From Anagrus nilaparvatae (lineage: Eukaryota; Arthropoda; Insecta; Hymenoptera; Mymaridae): a stretch of 64,000 nucleotides of DNA. The stretch covers positions 7,110,001-7,174,000 of the forward strand of contig JAKSXM010000263.1 of assembly GCA_022575985.1 (NCBI GenBank). The letters run 5' to 3'. Every line of letters begins with the position of its first letter. Within the stretch, counting starts at the first letter, position 1. Under the pieces are notes generated by a model. It had not been told where the DNA came from. It made no database searches and saw only the letters and a program-made list of their open reading frames with translations. A program made the translations under genes and the position numbers. Below are positions 61,797-64,000 of the stretch, one piece after another.

Positions 61797-63081
61797 GTAC
61801 AGATTAGGGCGCACTCATATCACCGATTGAGCTCAAATTTTAGGATATAGTTTGGGGTAATAAAAAAGTCCCTCAGCCAAATTTTTAGCCTTCTAGCACC
61901 TCATGGGGCAGAAATATGGCCGTTTAAAGGTCCAAAAATAGCCTGATTTGGCCAATTTTCAAAATTACGCCATTTCTTGACAAGCAAGAAAAATTTTAAT
62001 TTTATCAATTTCAATTTTATTTTTATTTTTATGCAAATTCTTTTTTCTTTTTTTTATACAGCATCACAGAGTGGTTCAAAATTTCTCAAAAAAGAGGGTC
62101 TATAGCAAAATTTCCCGAGGAATCCAAAAATCGAGTCAGAATTTTCATTAGATTACAGGAAAAGCCGGAAAATGGAAAATTCCGGAAAATGGAAAGGTTA
62201 AATTTGGATGAGTCAAAAAAGGGCTTTAAAGGCAAATAAGCAAAGAAATTTTTTATGAAATTTATAGTACATATATTGAACTTATTTTCCTGAAAGTTTC
62301 AGACATTTTAAAGCACTTAGAAAAAAATGCCAGGTGGCGAAAAATGCCAAAAAAACGCATTTTTTAAAAACAGCCGCCACTAAAATCAAAATATCTCCGG
62401 TTAAAATCCACCGATTTTAAATTTTAGGGTCGCATTTGAAAGGTCTTGAGTAGACAAAAAAATTGCAACCAACTAGAAGTAGTTTTGAGTTGATGTTAAG
62501 CCACGGTATTATTTTGAAAATCAGCTTTTTTAATAAAATTCATTTTACGTTTATCAATACCAAAAAAAGTTGACTCCATGGAATTGGCTAAAAATTTGTT
62601 TACGAAATGTAGACTCTTTAGCGGTTAAAATGCGACCAGTAAGATGAAATTTGATGTAAATTCAAAGAAATGGCGTAATTTTGAAAATTGGCCAAATCAG
62701 GCTATTTTTGGACCTTTAAACGGCCATATTTCGGCCCCATGAGGTGCTAGAAGGCTAAAAATTTGGCTGAGGGACTTTTTTATCACCCCAAACTATACCC
62801 TAAAATTTGAGCTCAATCGGTGACATGAGTGTGCCCTAATCTGTACGAAAAGTACTGGAACCACCCATATACTTAGTAAATATTTGGGCGATTAATATAA
62901 ATAACTAAAAATTTAATCTTAAATAGACCGTAGACCCACAACCGGTCATTCCATTCATTTCATATATAGGGAACAAATGGCCGTAGTATCCCGCAAGTGA
63001 TAAAATAGGCATTTGTTCTCTTTATAAGAAAAATTAAAGACCTAATACACCATCGTCTGTGGCACACGCCAACACACTCAG

Positions 63082-63125
63082 CCACACTGAGGAGATCTAT
63101 GTGTTGGTGCTGATCGAAACGCTGC
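63082..63125 (+). ncRNA. Hammerhead-like motif with canonical first core
   Basis: CACA, CTGAGGA (a perfect CUGANGA match), stem GATC/GATC closing a 14-base loop, then GAAAC followed by GCTGCAGGTATC. The first core and GAAA are in the right order and distance. A convincing stem I/III around the cleavage site is not seen: the best I can pair is ACA with TGT if cleavage follows ATC. Its host element is not identified, as no PLE coding is next to it. Confidence 0.45.
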
Positions 63126-63255
63126 AGGTATCTGTACCTACATTAACAACAGCGTATTTTTAAAAATAATTTTTAAATGAATTTTAAAAATTATATAATA
63201 TTGCCGCTTGATATGTTCTAATAAAAAAAGAGATGTAATTTAAAACATACACAAA

Positions 63256-63343
63256 TCGAGAAAGGGCAATTAAATTTGATATGATTCATTTAACAATTAT
63301 GCCCAGTACAGGTCAATAAAATCAAAAATAATATATATATATA
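63256..63343 (+). repeat. ~88-bp direct repeat, right copy
   Basis: Right partner of 57556-57640. Just upstream, 63226-63255 (AGAGATGTAATTTAAAACAT) is an inverted copy of 57512-57545. Confidence 0.88.
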
Positions 63344-63779
63344 CTTATTATTTCTAAAATTAGTACTTTCGAATAAAAAAATTTGGTATTATTTTTTATT
63401 TTTTTAATGCAAAAAATTTTCAATAAATTAATTATCAGATCCGAAATAACATGTAAAAACAATAATAGGCGGCTTGCAAGGGTCGGAATTTTAATGATTT
63501 TTTTGCATAGTTTGAATACAGATCAAAAAATATTAGACATGTATTTTTTTGTTTTTCAAAAAAATGATAAATAAAAAAGTGATGAGTCAGCCTACCGTAT
63601 ACAAATACATTGTGACGTCAAACCTCTGACAAAAATCTGCTTTTTGAAACCTCTATAACTCCGTTAATTTTTGTAATTTTCAAAAATCAAAAAATACGTA
63701 TCTATTATTACGTATCTATTTTTTTATGCAATTTCAGATTATGCACAAAAATTATCAAAATTTTGACCTATGCAAGCCC
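63344..63779. other. AT-rich spacer, nothing identified
   Basis: A 63-residue frame at 63383-63574 is Phe/Ile/Asn-rich with no recognisable motif. It includes AATAGGCGGCTTGCAAGGGT, slightly less AT-rich. No support for a gene. Confidence 0.4.
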
Positions 63780-63900
63780 CCAATTCTAAATATTAGTACT
63801 ATATTAGTACTTTCATAGAAAATAATAAAATACTGCGTCCAAAAAGAAAAAAAATCATGGTAATTTTTTTATTTTTTTATGTAAGAGTCTTTCTTTTCCA
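63780..63900 (-). repeat. Inverted monomer of the ~155-bp satellite
   Basis: On the minus strand: CCATGATTTTTTTTCTTTTT, then GGACGCAGTATTTTATTATT and CTATGAAAGTACTAATAT. It aligns with the satellite monomers at 360 and 517. This places the same satellite in opposite orientation near the other end of the window. Confidence 0.75.
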
Positions 63901-64000
63901 AAACAGCAATGGTTACCAAGGGGGTCGTCGGATCGGCCTCAAATTTTTTTTATGTTTTTATAATACTAAGACAGGAAAATCTGGAATGGTTACCAGGCCA

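Larger units (their letters stand above)
57670..61797. mobile_element. 4.1-kb hAT-like foldback element, TSD TACAGATT
   Basis: Ends CAGGGGGCCAACGACG and CGTCGTTGGCCCCCTG. TACAGATT is duplicated at 57662-57669 and 61798-61805. An 8-bp duplication with CAGGG... ends is characteristic of hAT transposons. The arms are inverted copies for well over 700 bp each side and are built of GATTCAGAGTGATTCAG-type repeats and ~150-bp units (GGCTGCTAATGTAAAGAAAA). No transposase frame exists, so it depends on one elsewhere. The centre holds a further foldback (58466-59810). Confidence 0.9.
57638..62869. mobile_element. Outer TIR element (~1.1 kb without its insert), opened by a hAT-like foldback
   Basis: Left TATGGGTGGTTCCAGTAC...CGTACAGATT continues, after the hAT-like insert, with AGGGCGCACTCATATCACCG, ATTGAGCTCAAATTTTAGG and AAGTCCCTCAGCC (61806-61990). 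The right arm, 62670-62869, is its reverse complement. The arms are about 215 bp; the centre (61990-62670) is AT-rich and includes text shared with the 35-36 kb foldback. Flanking TA on each side is uninformative in a TA run. No transposase. Confidence 0.82.

Noticed and set aside
63383..63574. 63-residue frame near the right edge
   Set aside because: Low-complexity Phe/Ile/Asn-rich sequence in AT-rich DNA, without motif or conserved context.

Overview
This window looks like AT-rich, non-coding heterochromatin of an arthropod, most likely an insect. The evidence is the combination of Penelope-like elements (PLEs) with GIY-YIG domains, BEL/Pao LTR retrotransposons, an R1-clade LINE and CR1/Jockey-type LINE tails, together with very low GC outside the R1-like block. 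I find no intact host gene, no rRNA, no convincing functional tRNA and no CRISPR array. Almost everything that can be read is transposable-element sequence, mostly broken and nested several layers deep. The species cannot be placed from this.

Region by region. 1-900 is a ~155-bp satellite arranged in a three-monomer (~467 bp) higher-order period; a single inverted monomer lies near the other end of the window (63.78-63.90 kb). 1.39-2.67 kb holds a 24-bp minisatellite, a decayed transposase and a tRNA-like fragment. 4.4-15.6 kb is a rearranged PLE whose reverse-transcriptase/endonuclease reading frame is split by an 8,068-bp inverted-repeat element (6425-14492, target duplication CAAA). That element carries a 176-bp tandem array, two copies of its own right end, and two oppositely oriented pieces of an R1-like LINE, one of them circularly permuted.

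15.8-49.6 kb is framed by a PLE in head-to-head inverted orientation (minus arm 15.8-27.2 kb, plus arm 38.7-49.6 kb). The minus arm is broken by a 5'-truncated LINE tail and by a BEL/Pao element (17452-26076, TSD AATTT). The BEL/Pao element itself holds a LINE-like insertion in gag and a TIR transposon in its 5' LTR. Between the arms sits a second BEL/Pao element on the plus strand (27161-38677), damaged by a 3-kb replacement and by a foldback element. The plus arm is split by a 9.2-kb insertion (39052-48271, TSD ACAGTT). That insertion contains a 558-bp tandem duplication and a young, near-perfect head-to-head PLE dimer (41561-48129) bounded by a ~14-bp target duplication.

49.6-64 kb contains a stem-loop MITE, a foldback element with tandem-repeat arms (52.15-53.80 kb) that carries a TAA-flanked MITE, another PLE remnant, a CR1/Jockey-type LINE on the minus strand (54.95-56.57 kb), and a three-level nest. 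The nest is an outer TIR element (57638-62869), inside it a 4.1-kb hAT-like foldback (57670-61797, 8-bp TSD), and inside that a 1.3-kb foldback with TAA target duplication (58466-59810).

Two themes deserve attention. First, most PLE ends in the window carry a short hairpin followed by GAAAC and then usually GTC, reminiscent of the hammerhead-ribozyme motifs known from Penelope-like elements. Second, several independent inverted-repeat elements here carry satellite-like arrays in their arms, which suggests that transposons spread satellite sequence in this genome. Uninterrupted homologues inside the window let several insertion boundaries be read to the base.
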